From Streptococcus suis (GTDB lineage Bacteria > Bacillota > Bacilli > Lactobacillales > Streptococcaceae): 64,000 nucleotides of DNA. Below are positions 7,320 through 17,424 of this stretch, piece after piece; within the stretch, counting starts at the first letter, position 1, and each line of letters begins with the position of its first letter. Both the position numbers and the translations under genes were made by a program. A model generated the notes under the pieces. The model did no database searches, was not told the origin of the DNA, and worked only from the letters and a program-made list of their open reading frames with translations. The stretch lies in assembly GCF_024509555.1 (NCBI RefSeq), contig NZ_JAMWEL010000002.1, forward strand, positions 62,001-126,000. Direction: 5' to 3'.

Positions 7320-7595
7320 TTATTTTACCGCATCCTTAAGAGCTTTACCAGCTTTGAATGCTGGAACTTTTGATGCTGCGATTTTGATTTCTGCACCTGT
7401 TTGAGGGTTGCGACCTGTACGTGCTGAACGCTCACGAACTTCAAAGTTACCGAAACCGATCAATTGTACTTTTTCACCAGCTGCTAGGTAATCTGCTACT
7501 GCTGCAAATACTGCATCAACTGCTGCTGCTGAATCTTTTTTAGTCAATGAAGTTGCTTCTGCAACTTTTGCAATCAAATCTTGTTTATTAGCCAT
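7320..7595 (-). CDS. hup: DNA-binding protein HU
   Basis: A 91-residue histone-like protein, the usual length. It begins [20 protein letters not shown] and carries the family signature [21 protein letters not shown] in the beta-arm region (about residues 47-67), then [21 protein letters not shown] dimers bind and bend DNA and compact the nucleoid; in streptococci it is the main nucleoid protein. A GGAGG ribosome site and a clear sigma-A promoter precede it. Confidence 0.97.
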   Translation of the reverse strand: MANKQDLIAKVAEATSLTKKDSAAAVDAVFAAVADYLAAGEKVQLIGFGNFEVRERSARTGRNPQTGAEIKIAASKVPAFKAGKALKDAVK

Positions 7596-7641
7596 TTTGC
7601 TAAGTCCTCCAATAATTTTCTGAGATTTTACTCACCTCTAT

Positions 7642-7670
7642 ATAGTACCGAAAATAAAAGAATTGGTCAA
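7642..7670 (-). promoter_or_regulatory. Promoter of hup
   Basis: Minus-strand TTGACC (7665-7670), a 17-bp spacer and TACTAT (7642-7647), about 47 bp before the start codon. Confidence 0.8.
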
Positions 7671-7685
7671 GTTTTTAATGCTATT

Positions 7686-8282
7686 TTACTGTCTTTTTCT
7701 GTAAATATCGACGATTATTTGGTTGTTATATAAATCAATCGTATTTGCTTTTCCGTACAGACCTAGAGAATTTTCTAGATCCGTAATTTGTAACTGAACT
7801 TGTGCCTCCTGGGAGTCAATCTTGACGAAAGAGGGTAACTTATAATTCTTTTGTAAATACGCTAACACATCTGCCTTGGGAAGAGATAAACTGCCTGCTG
7901 AGATTTCTAATATCTGTAGGAGAATACTACCGTCTTCCATCTTGAAAGGTTGAAAGTAAATATATAGAGGGAGTGTGACTCCAAAAAGTTGATAACTTCC
8001 TTCAAACACAACCTGCTGACTCGTCACAAATAATTGATAGGAAAAATCCTTTGTTTGATACTCTTTCAAATAGTTAGCAATACTTTGATTAAGCTGTTCG
8101 CGATCAGTTGTGAAAGTCCCTACCTTTGTATCCGTCTGATTCGTCGGAACCAGTTTTGTCAAATCTTCTCGTTTTGTTTGAAAACGACTTAGAAGAACTA
8201 GTCCACCACCCAGCATCAAGGCCAGTTGAAGCAAGAATAGCCATTTCCAAAAATTAAGGTTTCCAACTTTTCTCAGTTTCAT
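7686..8282 (-). CDS. YpmS family (DUF2140) membrane-anchored protein
   Basis: A 198-residue protein with one N-terminal membrane segment (FWKWLFLLQLALMLGGGLVL, about residues 11-30) and an extracellular domain typical of YpmS/DUF2140. It overlaps the lipase-like ypmR gene by 29 bp, so the two are coupled. The family often stands beside DegV and a YpmR-type GDSL hydrolase in Firmicutes, as here. The biochemical role is unknown. Confidence 0.8.
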   Translation of the reverse strand: MKLRKVGNLNFWKWLFLLQLALMLGGGLVLLSRFQTKREDLTKLVPTNQTDTKVGTFTTDREQLNQSIANYLKEYQTKDFSYQLFVTSQQVVFEGSYQLFGVTLPLYIYFQPFKMEDGSILLQILEISAGSLSLPKADVLAYLQKNYKLPSFVKIDSQEAQVQLQITDLENSLGLYGKANTIDLYNNQIIVDIYRKRQ

Positions 8283-9087
8283 TCATTTTCTCCAACACTG
8301 CTTTTTTTATAATCTCATAACCTGTATTATTAGGATGAAATTGATCCTCCTCAAAAAGCAGGTTATTACTTTGCGATTGATTCAATTGACTAATACCAGC
8401 TTCTCCTTCCAAACCTCTATAAAGCAAATCATTAATCCCAACAAAATAAACATTTTCATATTTTGCAACAGTTTCTTCCGTTGTTGTATTCCATTTATCT
8501 ACAATGACCTGCATCTCTGTTAATTCTGGCAAACTAAGAAAAAATGGATTATAAATTCCAACTACGTAAATGGGAAGAGAAGGATTATCCTTACGAGCAA
8601 CTTGAATAATGCTTTCCAGTCTCTTTCCATACTCTTTTGCAGGTTTATCAAATGTCGAAAGCTTCAGATTCGCGATATTTTTAATAATAACCTTTCGAAG
8701 ATCATTTCCTCCGACTGTAATAGTCAGTAAATTAGCCTCTTGTAAAGCTAGCTTCAATTCTTGCTTTTCCTTCATCCGCTTCAAAATTTGATTGCTGGTA
8801 TTACCAGAAATTCCAAAATTTTGATAATCTACCTCGTAACCATAATCATTGGTCAAGGACTGGGCAAGCAGGGGAACAAAACCTCCTTGACCTGTTGTGT
8901 CCCCTACCCCCTCTGTTAGGGAATCTCCTAAAGCTACATAGTGAAACTCTGTCTTTTCAGCTACAAGAATCTCTTGATTTGTTAAACGCGATGAAGCCGA
9001 AGGTAGGATATGATGAAATATAAAGATAGCTGCTAAAGTAAATAGCAAAAAGAGAACAAAGTCTCGAATCAATTTCCTATTATTCAT
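8254..9087 (-). CDS. SGNH/GDSL-family lipase or esterase (YpmR-like), membrane-anchored
   Basis: A 277-residue protein with an N-terminal membrane anchor ([18 protein letters not shown]) and an SGNH hydrolase domain facing outwards. Block I is [12 protein letters not shown] (nucleophile Ser), block II has Gly in NFGISGNTS, block III is VGGNDLR, and block [12 protein letters not shown], gives the catalytic His. Such enzymes cleave acyl esters of lipids or glycans at the cell surface; the substrate is not known. It overlaps degV by 8 bp upstream and the DUF2140 gene downstream. Confidence 0.88.
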   Translation of the reverse strand: MNNRKLIRDFVLFLLFTLAAIFIFHHILPSASSRLTNQEILVAEKTEFHYVALGDSLTEGVGDTTGQGGFVPLLAQSLTNDYGYEVDYQNFGISGNTSNQILKRMKEKQELKLALQEANLLTITVGGNDLRKVIIKNIANLKLSTFDKPAKEYGKRLESIIQVARKDNPSLPIYVVGIYNPFFLSLPELTEMQVIVDKWNTTTEETVAKYENVYFVGINDLLYRGLEGEAGISQLNQSQSNNLLFEEDQFHPNNTGYEIIKKAVLEKMNETEKSWKP

Positions 9088-9913
9088 AACGAATCAAAAC
9101 AGCCCAGGCATCCTCACCAGTATGTGTTTGAATAATGGATCCTGTCTCCAATACGGAGATTTCATTTGTTACAAAGCCTTGTAACTGATTTTTTATATCA
9201 GTAGCAAAATCAGCCTCTCCTGAATAGGAAATTCCTATTTCAGCTACTTGTTTACCTGCCAACTTCTCCGCAAACTCTTCCAGCCATTTTTTGAAGGTTT
9301 TATTTCCTCGCCCTTTTACAATTGGAGTCAACTGGTGATCCTTCATTTCCATGATAACTCGTATATTAAGCAGACTACTCAACATCCCTTGAACACGCCC
9401 AATACGACCACCTTTGACTAAATTTTCTAAAGTTGAAACACCAATGTATAATTCCGTCTTTTCTTTGACACTTTCAATCGCAGCAAGTATTTCTTCTTTG
9501 CTGGCACCAGCTTGTGCTAAGCGTGCCGCTTCCACAACTTGAAATTTTTCAGCCTGATCTGTAAAACTTGAATCCACAACAGTCACATCGGCACCAGATA
9601 GGGTTGCTCCTTGTCTAGCAGCTTCTACTGTCCCTGACAAGGCATGCGACAAGAGAATGGCAATAATTTGACTGCCATCTTTTGCTAGATCAGAAAAAAT
9701 TTCGGCAAAAAGTCCCACAGGTGGCTGACTGGTCTTTGGTAAGTTTTTTGATTCTCGCATCAATTTCAAAAATTCACCTTCTGTTAGGTCATTATCTGAA
9801 TAGACGACTCCATCAACCATTACAGATAAGGGAACTATGGTAATTCCTAATTCCTTGACCAATTCAGCTTCAATAGTAGTACTCGAATCTGTCACAATCT
9901 TAATCTTCGTCAT
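9080..9913 (-). CDS. DegV family fatty-acid-binding protein
   Basis: About 277 residues with the DegV opening [20 protein letters not shown], a central [18 protein letters not shown] segment and [20 protein letters not shown]. DegV/FakB proteins bind a fatty acid and hand it to the kinase FakA. The third of three consecutive ATG codons is used as the start because it gives a normal spacing from GAGGG. It heads the degV-ypmR-ypmS operon, with a -10 box upstream. Confidence 0.92.
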   Translation of the reverse strand: MTKIKIVTDSSTTIEAELVKELGITIVPLSVMVDGVVYSDNDLTEGEFLKLMRESKNLPKTSQPPVGLFAEIFSDLAKDGSQIIAILLSHALSGTVEAARQGATLSGADVTVVDSSFTDQAEKFQVVEAARLAQAGASKEEILAAIESVKEKTELYIGVSTLENLVKGGRIGRVQGMLSSLLNIRVIMEMKDHQLTPIVKGRGNKTFKKWLEEFAEKLAGKQVAEIGISYSGEADFATDIKNQLQGFVTNEISVLETGSIIQTHTGEDAWAVLIRYE

Positions 9914-9947
9914 CATCATCCCTCAATTCTCTTCAATATTGTCATCT

Positions 9948-9953
9948 ATTATA
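9948..9953 (-). promoter_or_regulatory. Extended -10 promoter before degV
   Basis: Minus-strand TGATATAAT, about 35 bp before the degV start. No good -35 box is visible. Confidence 0.55.
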
Positions 9954-9991
9954 TCAAATTTTATCTAAAAAATAAACATATGAGCAATAGC

Positions 9992-10017
9992 AAAAAGGCT
10001 AGTCGCCTAACCTTTTT
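9992..10017 (-). terminator. Terminator of the xseA-recN operon
   Basis: On the minus strand AAAAAGGTTAG-GCGA-CTAGCCTTTTT, an 11-bp stem with one G-T pair. It overlaps the recN stop codon, so the operon ends here and degV has its own promoter. Confidence 0.9.
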
Positions 10018-11668
10018 CTACTAATTCTTTTGCTTGATTACGGGCTGCATCTGTGATTTTGTCACCGGCTAACATCTTGGCAATTTCCTCAATACGCTCT
10101 TCTTTGGTCAAGAGACGGACACGAGAAACGGTTGAATGCTCATCTGATATTTTTTCTATAAAGTACTGATAATCTGCAATAGCAATGACTTGTGGTAGAT
10201 GAGAAATCGCCAATACTTGACCATATTGTCCGATTTTATAAATTTTCTGGGCAATGGCCTGGGCAACACGGCCTGAAACTCCTGTATCTACCTCGTCAAA
10301 GACGATGGAAGTCTTGCCTTCCTTACGGGCAAAGGCTGACTTAATGGCCAACATCAAGCGAGACAATTCTCCTCCAGAAGCCACCTTAACCAGAGGCTTG
10401 AAGTCTTCACCTGGGTTGGTAGAGATGTAAAATTCTACTGTTTCATTTCCTTCTCGATTAAATTTTCCTTTAGTAAATCGAACTTGGAAACGAGCTTTCT
10501 CCATATACAAGTCTTGCAATTCTTGGCGAATAATATCTTCTAAAACAACAGCCAATTCATGGCGTGATTGGCTGAGCTGACCTGCTCGTTCAACCAATTC
10601 TTTCTCTAAGTTCTTAAGCTGAACTTCCAAATCATCTCCAGATAAATCATTGCCTGTCAATAAATTGTATTCTTCGCTGATTTTTGCAAAATAATCCAAA
10701 ACATCATCGACAGTTCCACCATATTTTTTAGTAATTGTATTGAGCAAATCCAGACGACTTTCCAATTGCAAGAGACGATTGCCGTCAAAGTCTAGATTGT
10801 CCACCACATCGCTGAGACGCTTGGTCACATCTTCAACAACATAATAGGCTTCTGTCAGGCTAGATGATAGCTGTTTGTAGTCTGGATCAAATTCTTCCAG
10901 ACTTTGCAAGTCACTCATAGCAGAACGTAGGTTGTTCAAACTCGAAAAATCTTCATTGTCTAACAGAGCGTAGGCATTGGTCAGTGTATCTGCAATTTGT
11001 TTGTGGTTGAGCAGTTTATCTCGTTCCTGATTGAGTTGAATATCTTCGCCAGACTTCAAATCCGCTGCTTCGATTTCAGCAATTTGGTATTCCAACATCT
11101 CAATTCGCGCCTTGTGTTCCTGCTCATTTTTTTGCTTTTCAAGTACTCGTTTGCGTAGATTACGATAGGCATCAAAGGTTGTCTGATAGCGGTCTTTTAT
11201 AGCCCAAAACTCGTCTTCTCCAAAGCTGTCTAATAAACGGACATGGTGCTGGGACTTCATCAATTCTTCCTGGTCATGCTGGCCGTGAATATCTACAAGA
11301 TATTGCCCAATCTGTTTCAGGAAAGATAAATTAACCATTTGTCCATTGACACGACTAACGGAACGGCCATTTTGCAGGATTTCCCGACGAATAATGAGTT
11401 CGTCAGCTACTTCAATTCCCTGTTCAGTCAAAATCTGCTCGAGAGCTCTGCTATTTTCAAAGGAAAAAAGTCCCTCGATCTCAGCCTTGGCTGCTCCATG
11501 GCGAATGACATCCGTCGTCGCACGCGCTCCAAGCATCAGGTTCATGGCATCGATGATAATGGACTTGCCGGCACCTGTTTCACCAGAAAGTATGGTCATT
11601 CCCTTTTCAAAATTCAGTGATACCTGCTCGATTATTGCAAAATTTTTGATAGATACTTCTAATAACAT
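10007..11668 (-). CDS. recN: DNA repair protein RecN
   Basis: A 553-residue SMC-like ATPase that acts early in double-strand-break repair. The Walker A site is SGETGAGKSIIID (about residues 28-40), long coiled coils run through the middle (about 150-350), and the signature VASGGELSRLMLAIK with Walker B TSIVFDEVDTGVSG is near 420-460. The start is MLLEVSIKNF; an upstream GTG gives three extra residues but a poorer ribosome-site spacing. It follows argR closely, as in many Firmicutes. Confidence 0.97.
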   Translation of the reverse strand: MLLEVSIKNFAIIEQVSLNFEKGMTILSGETGAGKSIIIDAMNLMLGARATTDVIRHGAAKAEIEGLFSFENSRALEQILTEQGIEVADELIIRREILQNGRSVSRVNGQMVNLSFLKQIGQYLVDIHGQHDQEELMKSQHHVRLLDSFGEDEFWAIKDRYQTTFDAYRNLRKRVLEKQKNEQEHKARIEMLEYQIAEIEAADLKSGEDIQLNQERDKLLNHKQIADTLTNAYALLDNEDFSSLNNLRSAMSDLQSLEEFDPDYKQLSSSLTEAYYVVEDVTKRLSDVVDNLDFDGNRLLQLESRLDLLNTITKKYGGTVDDVLDYFAKISEEYNLLTGNDLSGDDLEVQLKNLEKELVERAGQLSQSRHELAVVLEDIIRQELQDLYMEKARFQVRFTKGKFNREGNETVEFYISTNPGEDFKPLVKVASGGELSRLMLAIKSAFARKEGKTSIVFDEVDTGVSGRVAQAIAQKIYKIGQYGQVLAISHLPQVIAIADYQYFIEKISDEHSTVSRVRLLTKEERIEEIAKMLAGDKITDAARNQAKELVEKG

Positions 11669-11670
11669 AC

Positions 11671-12096
11671 CTACCACCCTCTAATAATTGTTTCCAACTG
11701 AGATATCATTTGTTGATCCTTTATTATCACCAAGATACTATCATCATCGGCAATGATTGAAAAAATATATGGTTCAAACTGTTCTATAATCTGACGCTTC
11801 ACGACTGCTGAACTCCCTGGAATTAGCTTAAGGTTCAGCATTTTATCCATACTATTAACTTCTAGGACACTATGAAATCTCACTTTGGAATGACCTACTT
11901 TAGGCAGACCATATACATATCCCTTGTCAGCTGACGGAACCTTGATAATTCCTAGCTCCTTGATGTCACGAGATACAGTCGCCTGGGTCGCATGAACGCC
12001 CATAGCTTCCAAGCGTTCCACAATTTCTTCCTGAGTATCAATGGGAAATCGGACTACCAAATCTTTAATGACTTCTAATCGTTCTCGTTTATTCAT
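11671..12096 (-). CDS. argR: Arginine repressor ArgR/AhrC
   Basis: About 141 residues from MNKRERLEVIKDL; an ATG six codons upstream (12114) is also possible. The N-terminal winged helix carries ATQATVSRDIKELGIIKVP, the DNA-recognition signature. The C-terminal oligomerisation and arginine-binding region ends in GDD-like IIADDDSILVIIKD. It controls arginine metabolism and is placed between tlyA (overlapping) and recN. Streptococci often have several ArgR paralogues, so its exact regulon cannot be read from this locus. Confidence 0.92.
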   Translation of the reverse strand: MNKRERLEVIKDLVVRFPIDTQEEIVERLEAMGVHATQATVSRDIKELGIIKVPSADKGYVYGLPKVGHSKVRFHSVLEVNSMDKMLNLKLIPGSSAVVKRQIIEQFEPYIFSIIADDDSILVIIKDQQMISQLETIIRGW

Positions 12097-12910
12097 CCTT
12101 TTTAAATTCCTCATGTGCTTGATCGACTATATTTCTTATTTCACTGTGTTCAATCGGGCTAGGCTGGCTTGATTTCTCCAAATGAGCTAAAAATTCCGTG
12201 TTGCCATGACCGCCTTGAACAGGAGAAAAACTAAGGGCTTTGACTGAGAAGCCTGTTTCCACGGCCATTTTTGTCACATCTTCCAATACTTTCAAGTGAA
12301 CGGATTTATCCTTGACAATGCCATTTTTCCCAATCTGTTCACGTCCAGCCTCAAATTGGGGTTTGACAAGGGCAACAACCTGGCCACCCTCCGCTAAAAT
12401 ACGATGAAGTGCTGGCAAAATCAGACTCAATGAGATAAAGCTGACGTCAATGGACGCAAAACTTGGTTGACTAAGTTCGAAATCTCCCAACTCAGCATAG
12501 CGGAAATTGTACTGTTCCATGCTGAGCACACGTTCGTCCTGACGTAATTTCCAAGCCAGTTGGTTGGTCCCTACATCCACAGCATAGACCTGCTTGGCAC
12601 CAGCCTGCAACATCACATCCGTAAATCCGCCTGTTGAAGCCCCAATATCAATCGTTGTTTGCCCCTCAACCGCTAGGTCGAAAACCTGCAAGGCTTTCTC
12701 CAATTTGAGACCACCACGGCTGACATACTTGAGTTTTTCCCCCTTGAGCTTGAGTTCAATTCCTTCGTCAATCTTCTCGCCAGGTTTATCATAGCGTTCG
12801 CCATTGATGACCGACACCACCAGTCCTGCCATAACACCTCGCTTGGCCTGCTCCCGCGTCTCGAAAAGCCCCTGTTTATAAGCTAATACATCTACTCTTT
12901 CCTTAGCCAT
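12089..12910 (-). CDS. tlyA: TlyA family rRNA methyltransferase
   Basis: A 273-residue protein with an N-terminal S4 RNA-binding domain (about residues 1-62) and a FtsJ-like SAM methyltransferase domain. The SAM motif is DIGASTGGFTDVMLQAGA (about 88-105) and the catalytic lysine region VALVKPQFEAGREQIG follows. The family 2'-O-methylates ribosomal RNA; the old haemolysin label is historical. It overlaps ispA by 8 bp and argR at its other end. Confidence 0.92.
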   Translation of the reverse strand: MAKERVDVLAYKQGLFETREQAKRGVMAGLVVSVINGERYDKPGEKIDEGIELKLKGEKLKYVSRGGLKLEKALQVFDLAVEGQTTIDIGASTGGFTDVMLQAGAKQVYAVDVGTNQLAWKLRQDERVLSMEQYNFRYAELGDFELSQPSFASIDVSFISLSLILPALHRILAEGGQVVALVKPQFEAGREQIGKNGIVKDKSVHLKVLEDVTKMAVETGFSVKALSFSPVQGGHGNTEFLAHLEKSSQPSPIEHSEIRNIVDQAHEEFKKDE

Positions 12911-13772
12911 TGATTCGTAAACTTTCTATGATTTTTTTGATTTCTTCTCTTGAAAATGGGACTAGTTGAGCCACTTGATCTAACTCGTTGATTGCTTGAT
13001 TCAAACTATCTTCTAGAAAGACTTTTGAGGCCTCCAGTCCCATTAGGGCAGGGTAGGTAGACTTCTCAGCCAAAACATCCTTTTGCGGTGTTTTTCCGAT
13101 TTCCTCAAAAGTGGCTGTCACATCCAAAATATCATCCCTCACCTGAAAGGCTAGACCGACCAGCTCTCCCACTCGACGCAGTAGTCGGATGACCGTTTCC
13201 GATTGACCTGTAATGATACCAGCTGCTACAAAGGGAAAGGTCAATAATTTTCCAGTCTTACTGGCATGGATGGCTTGTAATTGTTCGAAAGATAATTTTT
13301 GTCCCTCACCTGCCATATCCAAGACCTGACCAGCAACCATTCCAAAAGTCCCAGATGCCTGAGAAAGCTCTCTCACGAGAGCAAGGATGGTCTCTGCTGG
13401 CAAATCTACCTGAGCCAAAAATCCAAAAGGATCTAAAAATAAACTGTCCCCTGCTAAAATTGCTGTCGCTTCGTCGAATTTCTTATGGTTGGTCAAACGC
13501 CCCCGACGGTAATCATCATCGTCCATGGCTGGCAGATCATCATGAATGAGACTACCAGTGTGAATGAGCTCGACACAGGCAGCTACCTGATAATGAGCTG
13601 TTTGCAAAGTCACTCCAAAAGCGTCCAAAAGCGTCAAAAGGAGCATGGGCCGAATCCGTTTGCCTCCTTCCTGTAGCGAATAAAGAACCGCTTGATTGAG
13701 CCGCTCAGCTATCTGAGGTCGGTAAAAGTCTGCTATAGTTTCCTCAAGTAGCTGCAATTTACTAGCTCCCAT
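12903..13772 (-). CDS. ispA: Farnesyl/geranyl diphosphate synthase
   Basis: A 289-residue trans-prenyltransferase. The first aspartate-rich motif is HDDLPAMDDDDYRRG (about residues 79-93) and the second VRDDILDV is near 217-224. It joins isopentenyl and allylic diphosphates to make farnesyl diphosphate, which feeds undecaprenyl phosphate for wall synthesis, so it uses the product of the mva genes at the start of the window. It abuts xseB and overlaps tlyA. Confidence 0.95.
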   Translation of the reverse strand: MGASKLQLLEETIADFYRPQIAERLNQAVLYSLQEGGKRIRPMLLLTLLDAFGVTLQTAHYQVAACVELIHTGSLIHDDLPAMDDDDYRRGRLTNHKKFDEATAILAGDSLFLDPFGFLAQVDLPAETILALVRELSQASGTFGMVAGQVLDMAGEGQKLSFEQLQAIHASKTGKLLTFPFVAAGIITGQSETVIRLLRRVGELVGLAFQVRDDILDVTATFEEIGKTPQKDVLAEKSTYPALMGLEASKVFLEDSLNQAINELDQVAQLVPFSREEIKKIIESLRING

Positions 13773-13987
13773 TAGTCCATCTCCGTTTCACTGCCATCCG
13801 CCTGCATGACCTTGACCAAGGTCTTTTCAGCTTCAGCAAGTGTCTTTTGTAAATCCTTAGATAAAACCATCCCTTTTTGAAACTCGGCAAGTGCCTCTTC
13901 CAAGGCTACATCCCCACGCTCCAATTTGGTTACAATTCCTTCTAATTCAGCTAAATTTTCTTCAAATGTTTTTGTCTTTTTGGACAT
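13772..13987 (-). CDS. xseB: Exodeoxyribonuclease VII small subunit
   Basis: A 71-residue helical protein, [20 protein letters not shown]..., with the family pattern [19 protein letters not shown]. It is the small partner of XseA. The start overlaps the xseA 3' end by 26 bp and the stop shares a base with the ispA start, so the three are coupled. Confidence 0.95.
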   Translation of the reverse strand: MSKKTKTFEENLAELEGIVTKLERGDVALEEALAEFQKGMVLSKDLQKTLAEAEKTLVKVMQADGSETEMD

Positions 13988-15305
13988 GATTTACCTCCAC
14001 ATCAAGTTGACCATCCTTCATCTGAATGGTTAGGTTTTCACCCATTTGTATATTTTCTACACTATCAATCACCCGACCATCTTGACGAATCATGGCATAA
14101 CCACGAGCCACAATGCGACTGGTATCTAGCATGGTTAAGGCCTCAATCAGCTTATCTGCCTTGGACATCTTGTTATCATAGATATTGGCCATATTGCTCT
14201 TCAAAAGCCGTTCCTGCTGGATAATTCTTTCCTGAAAACTCTCGACTTTACGGCCAAGTTGTAGGCCTTGTAGGCGTTGATTGAGTAATAAGCTAGCCTG
14301 TTTCTGCTGGCTATAGAGTTCTTTCATCCGTGTCTGAAATTGATTGGTCAAGCGGTCTAATTTTTGTAAATAACCATCATACAAGCGTTCAGGCTGCCGA
14401 AACATAACTGATTGGCTAATTTTCTCAAGCTGACCTCTCAGGAATTTCAAACGATTGGTCATGGCCTGATAGGCTCGATTTTCCTGCTGATTTAAATAAC
14501 CCAGTAAGTCTGCCTTGGTCACAGGGGTCGCCAATTCTGCGGCAGCTGTCGGAGTGGCTGCCCTGCGGTCTGCCACAAAGTCTGCCAGAGTCGTATCCGT
14601 TTCGTGACCCACACTGGAAATGATAGGAATACGGGATTCAAATATTGCCCGAACCACTATTTCCTCATTAAAAGCCCACAGGTCTTCAATAGAACCACCT
14701 CCACGACCAACTATGAGTACATCCAAATCATCACGCTCATTGGCTCTTTGGATATTGGCGACAACTTCTTGAGCAGCCCCATCTCCTTGCACCTTGGTCG
14801 GATAGAGGACTATTTCCACACCAGGAAAACGCCGACTGACCGTGGTAATAATATCTTGAATAACCGCTCCACTAGGACTGGTAATGACCCCTATTCTCTT
14901 AGTAAACCGAGGTAGTTCCTGCTTGAATTCTTGCTTAAATAGTCCTTCCTGAGTCAGAGCTTGTTTGAGTTGTTCAAACTTGATTGCCAAGGCACCAATA
15001 CCGTCTGGCTCTGCTTTTTCAATGACAATGGAATAGGAACCGCTAGGCTCATACAACTGCACACGCCCAACCGCATTGATTTTCATTCCCTCTTCAAGAT
15101 CAAAGCCCAGATTTTTATAGACACCAGCCCACATGGTCGCTTGGATGACCGCCTTGTCATCCTTGAGCGAAAAATATTGATGGCTAGGACGCTTGCGGAA
15201 ATTGGACACTTGTCCTGTTAAATAGACCTTCTCCAAATAGGGATCGCGGTCAAACTTTAATTTTAAATACTTGGTTAGATGGCTAACCGATAAATATTCA
15301 ACCAT
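13962..15305 (-). CDS. xseA: Exodeoxyribonuclease VII large subunit
   Basis: A 447-residue nuclease subunit. An N-terminal OB-fold ([22 protein letters not shown], split here for display at YFSLKD, about residues 25-46) is followed by the catalytic region [15 protein letters not shown] and [19 protein letters not shown] (about 195-215), then a coiled-coil C-terminus. The start [10 protein letters not shown] is chosen because AAGGAG lies 7 bp upstream; the frame is open for 26 more codons without support. It leads the xseA-xseB-ispA-tlyA-argR-recN operon. Confidence 0.95.
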   Translation of the reverse strand: MVEYLSVSHLTKYLKLKFDRDPYLEKVYLTGQVSNFRKRPSHQYFSLKDDKAVIQATMWAGVYKNLGFDLEEGMKINAVGRVQLYEPSGSYSIVIEKAEPDGIGALAIKFEQLKQALTQEGLFKQEFKQELPRFTKRIGVITSPSGAVIQDIITTVSRRFPGVEIVLYPTKVQGDGAAQEVVANIQRANERDDLDVLIVGRGGGSIEDLWAFNEEIVVRAIFESRIPIISSVGHETDTTLADFVADRRAATPTAAAELATPVTKADLLGYLNQQENRAYQAMTNRLKFLRGQLEKISQSVMFRQPERLYDGYLQKLDRLTNQFQTRMKELYSQQKQASLLLNQRLQGLQLGRKVESFQERIIQQERLLKSNMANIYDNKMSKADKLIEALTMLDTSRIVARGYAMIRQDGRVIDSVENIQMGENLTIQMKDGQLDVEVNHVQKDKNI

Positions 15306-15333
15306 GTCCACTCCTTCTGTCTGTATCCCTACT

Positions 15334-15339
15334 ATTATA
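15334..15339 (-). promoter_or_regulatory. Extended -10 promoter before xseA
   Basis: Minus-strand TGGTATAAT about 30 bp before the xseA start, with no clear -35 box. A plus-strand TATAAT at 15417-15422 probably serves the metallopeptidase gene, so the two promoters diverge. Confidence 0.6.
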
Positions 15340-15470
15340 CCAAAAATTGCACATTTATACAGAACTGGACACAACATTTCCAATAGCTTTCCTGTGTTTT
15401 TTTCTGCAATTTGCTATATAATAGTTTGTGAGAAAATAGGAACTTGATAACAGGTTCTAAGGAGTTTAAG

Positions 15471-16379
15471 ATGAAAATTGATGATTTACGAAAAAGTTCC
15501 AATATTGAAGACCGCAGGGGACAAAGAAGCTCGGGGCCGTCTTACTCTGGTGGTTCAGCTGGTGGAAATCTCTTACTTAGCCTACTCTTCTCCCGTCTGG
15601 GTTGGAAGGGAAAATTGCTACTAGTGGTCCTCCTATTTGTCTTTGGTGGCATGTCCAATCTAGGTGGCTTACTTTCACCAACAACCAACACCAATCCATA
15701 TCAGTCTAGCCAGGTTACGACAAGCGGTACCAGTGTTTCTGACGCAGATGCGGAATTCATGAGTAAGGTACTGGCCTCAACAGAAGATTTTTGGACACAA
15801 GAGTTTGCAAGAAATGGTCTAACCTACCAAGCGCCAACACTGGTTTTCTATACAGACCAGACCCAAACAGGCTGTGGAACAGGTTCTGCTCAGGCCGGCC
15901 CCTTCTATTGTTCAGCTGACCGAAAGATTTATATTGACACTTCTTTCTATCAAGAATTATCTAGCAAGTATAAGGCTGCTGGTGACTTTGCCATGGCCTA
16001 TGTCATCGCCCACGAGGTCGGCCACCATGTCCAAAATGAATTGGAAGTCCTTGGTGCCTACCACCAAAAACGTGCTCAGTTGTCCGATAAGGAAGGCAAC
16101 GCTCTCAATGTTCGTCTCGAATTACAAGCTGACTACTACGCTGGTGCCTGGGCCAAATATGTCGATGGTCAGGGTATCTTAGATGTTGGCGATATTGATG
16201 AAGCCATGAATGCTGCCCATGCAGTTGGGGATGACACTCTCCAACAAGAAGCCTACGGACGGACTGTCCCAGATAGTTTCACCCACGGTACTTCTGAACA
16301 ACGTAAAAAATGGTTTAACCTCGGCTATACCTATGGTGATTTGGCACATGCCGATACCTTCTCGATAAGTAATCCATAA
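15471..16379 (+). CDS. YpfJ-like neutral zinc metallopeptidase, membrane-anchored
   Basis: A 302-residue protein starting at MKIDDLRKSS behind AAGGAG. A single membrane segment (LLLVVLLFVFGGMSNLGGLL, about residues 53-72) anchors it. The catalytic site is AHEVGHHVQ (HExxH, about 182-190), with a later ELQADYYAG that supplies the third zinc ligand. A CGTGSA...GPFYC segment before it is typical of this putative neutral zinc metallopeptidase family. The substrate is unknown. Confidence 0.9.
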   Translation: MKIDDLRKSSNIEDRRGQRSSGPSYSGGSAGGNLLLSLLFSRLGWKGKLLLVVLLFVFGGMSNLGGLLSPTTNTNPYQSSQVTTSGTSVSDADAEFMSKVLASTEDFWTQEFARNGLTYQAPTLVFYTDQTQTGCGTGSAQAGPFYCSADRKIYIDTSFYQELSSKYKAAGDFAMAYVIAHEVGHHVQNELEVLGAYHQKRAQLSDKEGNALNVRLELQADYYAGAWAKYVDGQGILDVGDIDEAMNAAHAVGDDTLQQEAYGRTVPDSFTHGTSEQRKKWFNLGYTYGDLAHADTFSISNP

Positions 16380-16386
16380 AAAATCT

Positions 16387-16415
16387 ATCCCCAGTTTCAT
16401 GACTGGGGATTTTCT
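16387..16415 (+). terminator. Terminator of the metallopeptidase gene
   Basis: ATCCCCAGT-TTCAT-GACTGGGGAT (8 to 9 pairs) followed by TTTTCTT. Confidence 0.88.
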
Positions 16416-16458
16416 TATAAGAAAATGAGGTCAGCTCTTGCCAACCTCGCCAACTTAC

Positions 16459-17307
16459 CTATTTCCCACTTCTGACACAAGCCTCAAAAGTCTGCTCCAT
16501 GAGCATGGTAATGGTCATGGGGCCAACTCCACCTGGAACAGGGGTGATGTAGCTAGCAACTTCTGCTACTTCATCATACTTGACATCCCCAATCAATTTG
16601 CCATTATCATCACGGTTCATACCAACGTCAATCACTACTGCATCTGGCTTGACGAATTCCTTGGTTACAAAATGTCCACGACCAATCGCAACGACTAAAA
16701 TATCCGCCTGACGAGCCAACTCTGCTAGATTTTTAGTGCGTGAATGAGCAATGGTCACAGTTGCATTGGCATCCAAAAGGAGCTGGGCCATAGGTTTTCC
16801 AACGATATTGGAACGACCAATAACCAGAGCTGTTTTGCTCTCTAAGTCAATCTGGTATTCCTTGAACATTTCCATAATCCCTGCGGGTGTGGATGGAATC
16901 ATGACCGGGTGACCTGACCAGAATTTACCCATGTTGGTCGGATGGAAACCGTCCACATCCTTGTCTGGATCAATGGCTAACAAGACTTTCTCTTCACTGA
17001 TGTGGGCTGGTAGTGGCAACTGTACCAAGATCCCATGCCATGCATCATCTTGATTGTAGCGCTCGATCAATTCCAAAAGTTCTTCTTCAGAAATGCTAGC
17101 TGGCACTCGTACAACCTCACTCTTGAAACCAGCTGCAAGGGCTGAACGTTCTTTATTGCGGACGTAGACCTGACTGGCTGGATCTTCACCCACCAAAATA
17201 ACGACCAAGCCTGGTACCAAGCCTTCTTCCGCTTTTAATCGAGCTGTTTTTTCTGCCAGAGCTGCCTGCATTTTGACTGCCAAGGCCTTACCATCAATCA
17301 CTGTCAT
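16459..17307 (-). CDS. folD: Bifunctional methylenetetrahydrofolate dehydrogenase/cyclohydrolase
   Basis: A 282-residue enzyme that interconverts 5,10-methylene-, methenyl- and 10-formyl-tetrahydrofolate. The catalytic Tyr/Lys pair is in [12 protein letters not shown] (about residues 44-55), the NADP site in [16 protein letters not shown] (about 163-178), and the C-terminal [18 protein letters not shown] signature is complete. It is a single gene that converges on the metallopeptidase gene. Confidence 0.97.
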   Translation of the reverse strand: MTVIDGKALAVKMQAALAEKTARLKAEEGLVPGLVVILVGEDPASQVYVRNKERSALAAGFKSEVVRVPASISEEELLELIERYNQDDAWHGILVQLPLPAHISEEKVLLAIDPDKDVDGFHPTNMGKFWSGHPVMIPSTPAGIMEMFKEYQIDLESKTALVIGRSNIVGKPMAQLLLDANATVTIAHSRTKNLAELARQADILVVAIGRGHFVTKEFVKPDAVVIDVGMNRDDNGKLIGDVKYDEVAEVASYITPVPGGVGPMTITMLMEQTFEACVRSGK

Positions 17308-17394
17308 TGCTTAAAATCTCCTCCACTTTTTCTTCATTATACCCTATTTGCCACTGATTTGACTAGGTTCTCACCCAATTCATCTGAAAACAGC

Positions 17395-17420
17395 AAAAAA
17401 CTCCGAACAATGTCGGAGTT
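17395..17420 (-). terminator. Terminator of the amino-acid ABC operon
   Basis: Minus-strand AACTCCGA-CATTG-TTCGGAGTT followed by TTTTTGC. It lies just past the ATPase gene stop. Confidence 0.88.
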
Positions 17421-17424
17421 AAGT

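Noticed and set aside
12089-12910. Haemolysin
   Set aside because: The TlyA name is historical; S4 plus FtsJ-like methyltransferase domains point to RNA methylation.
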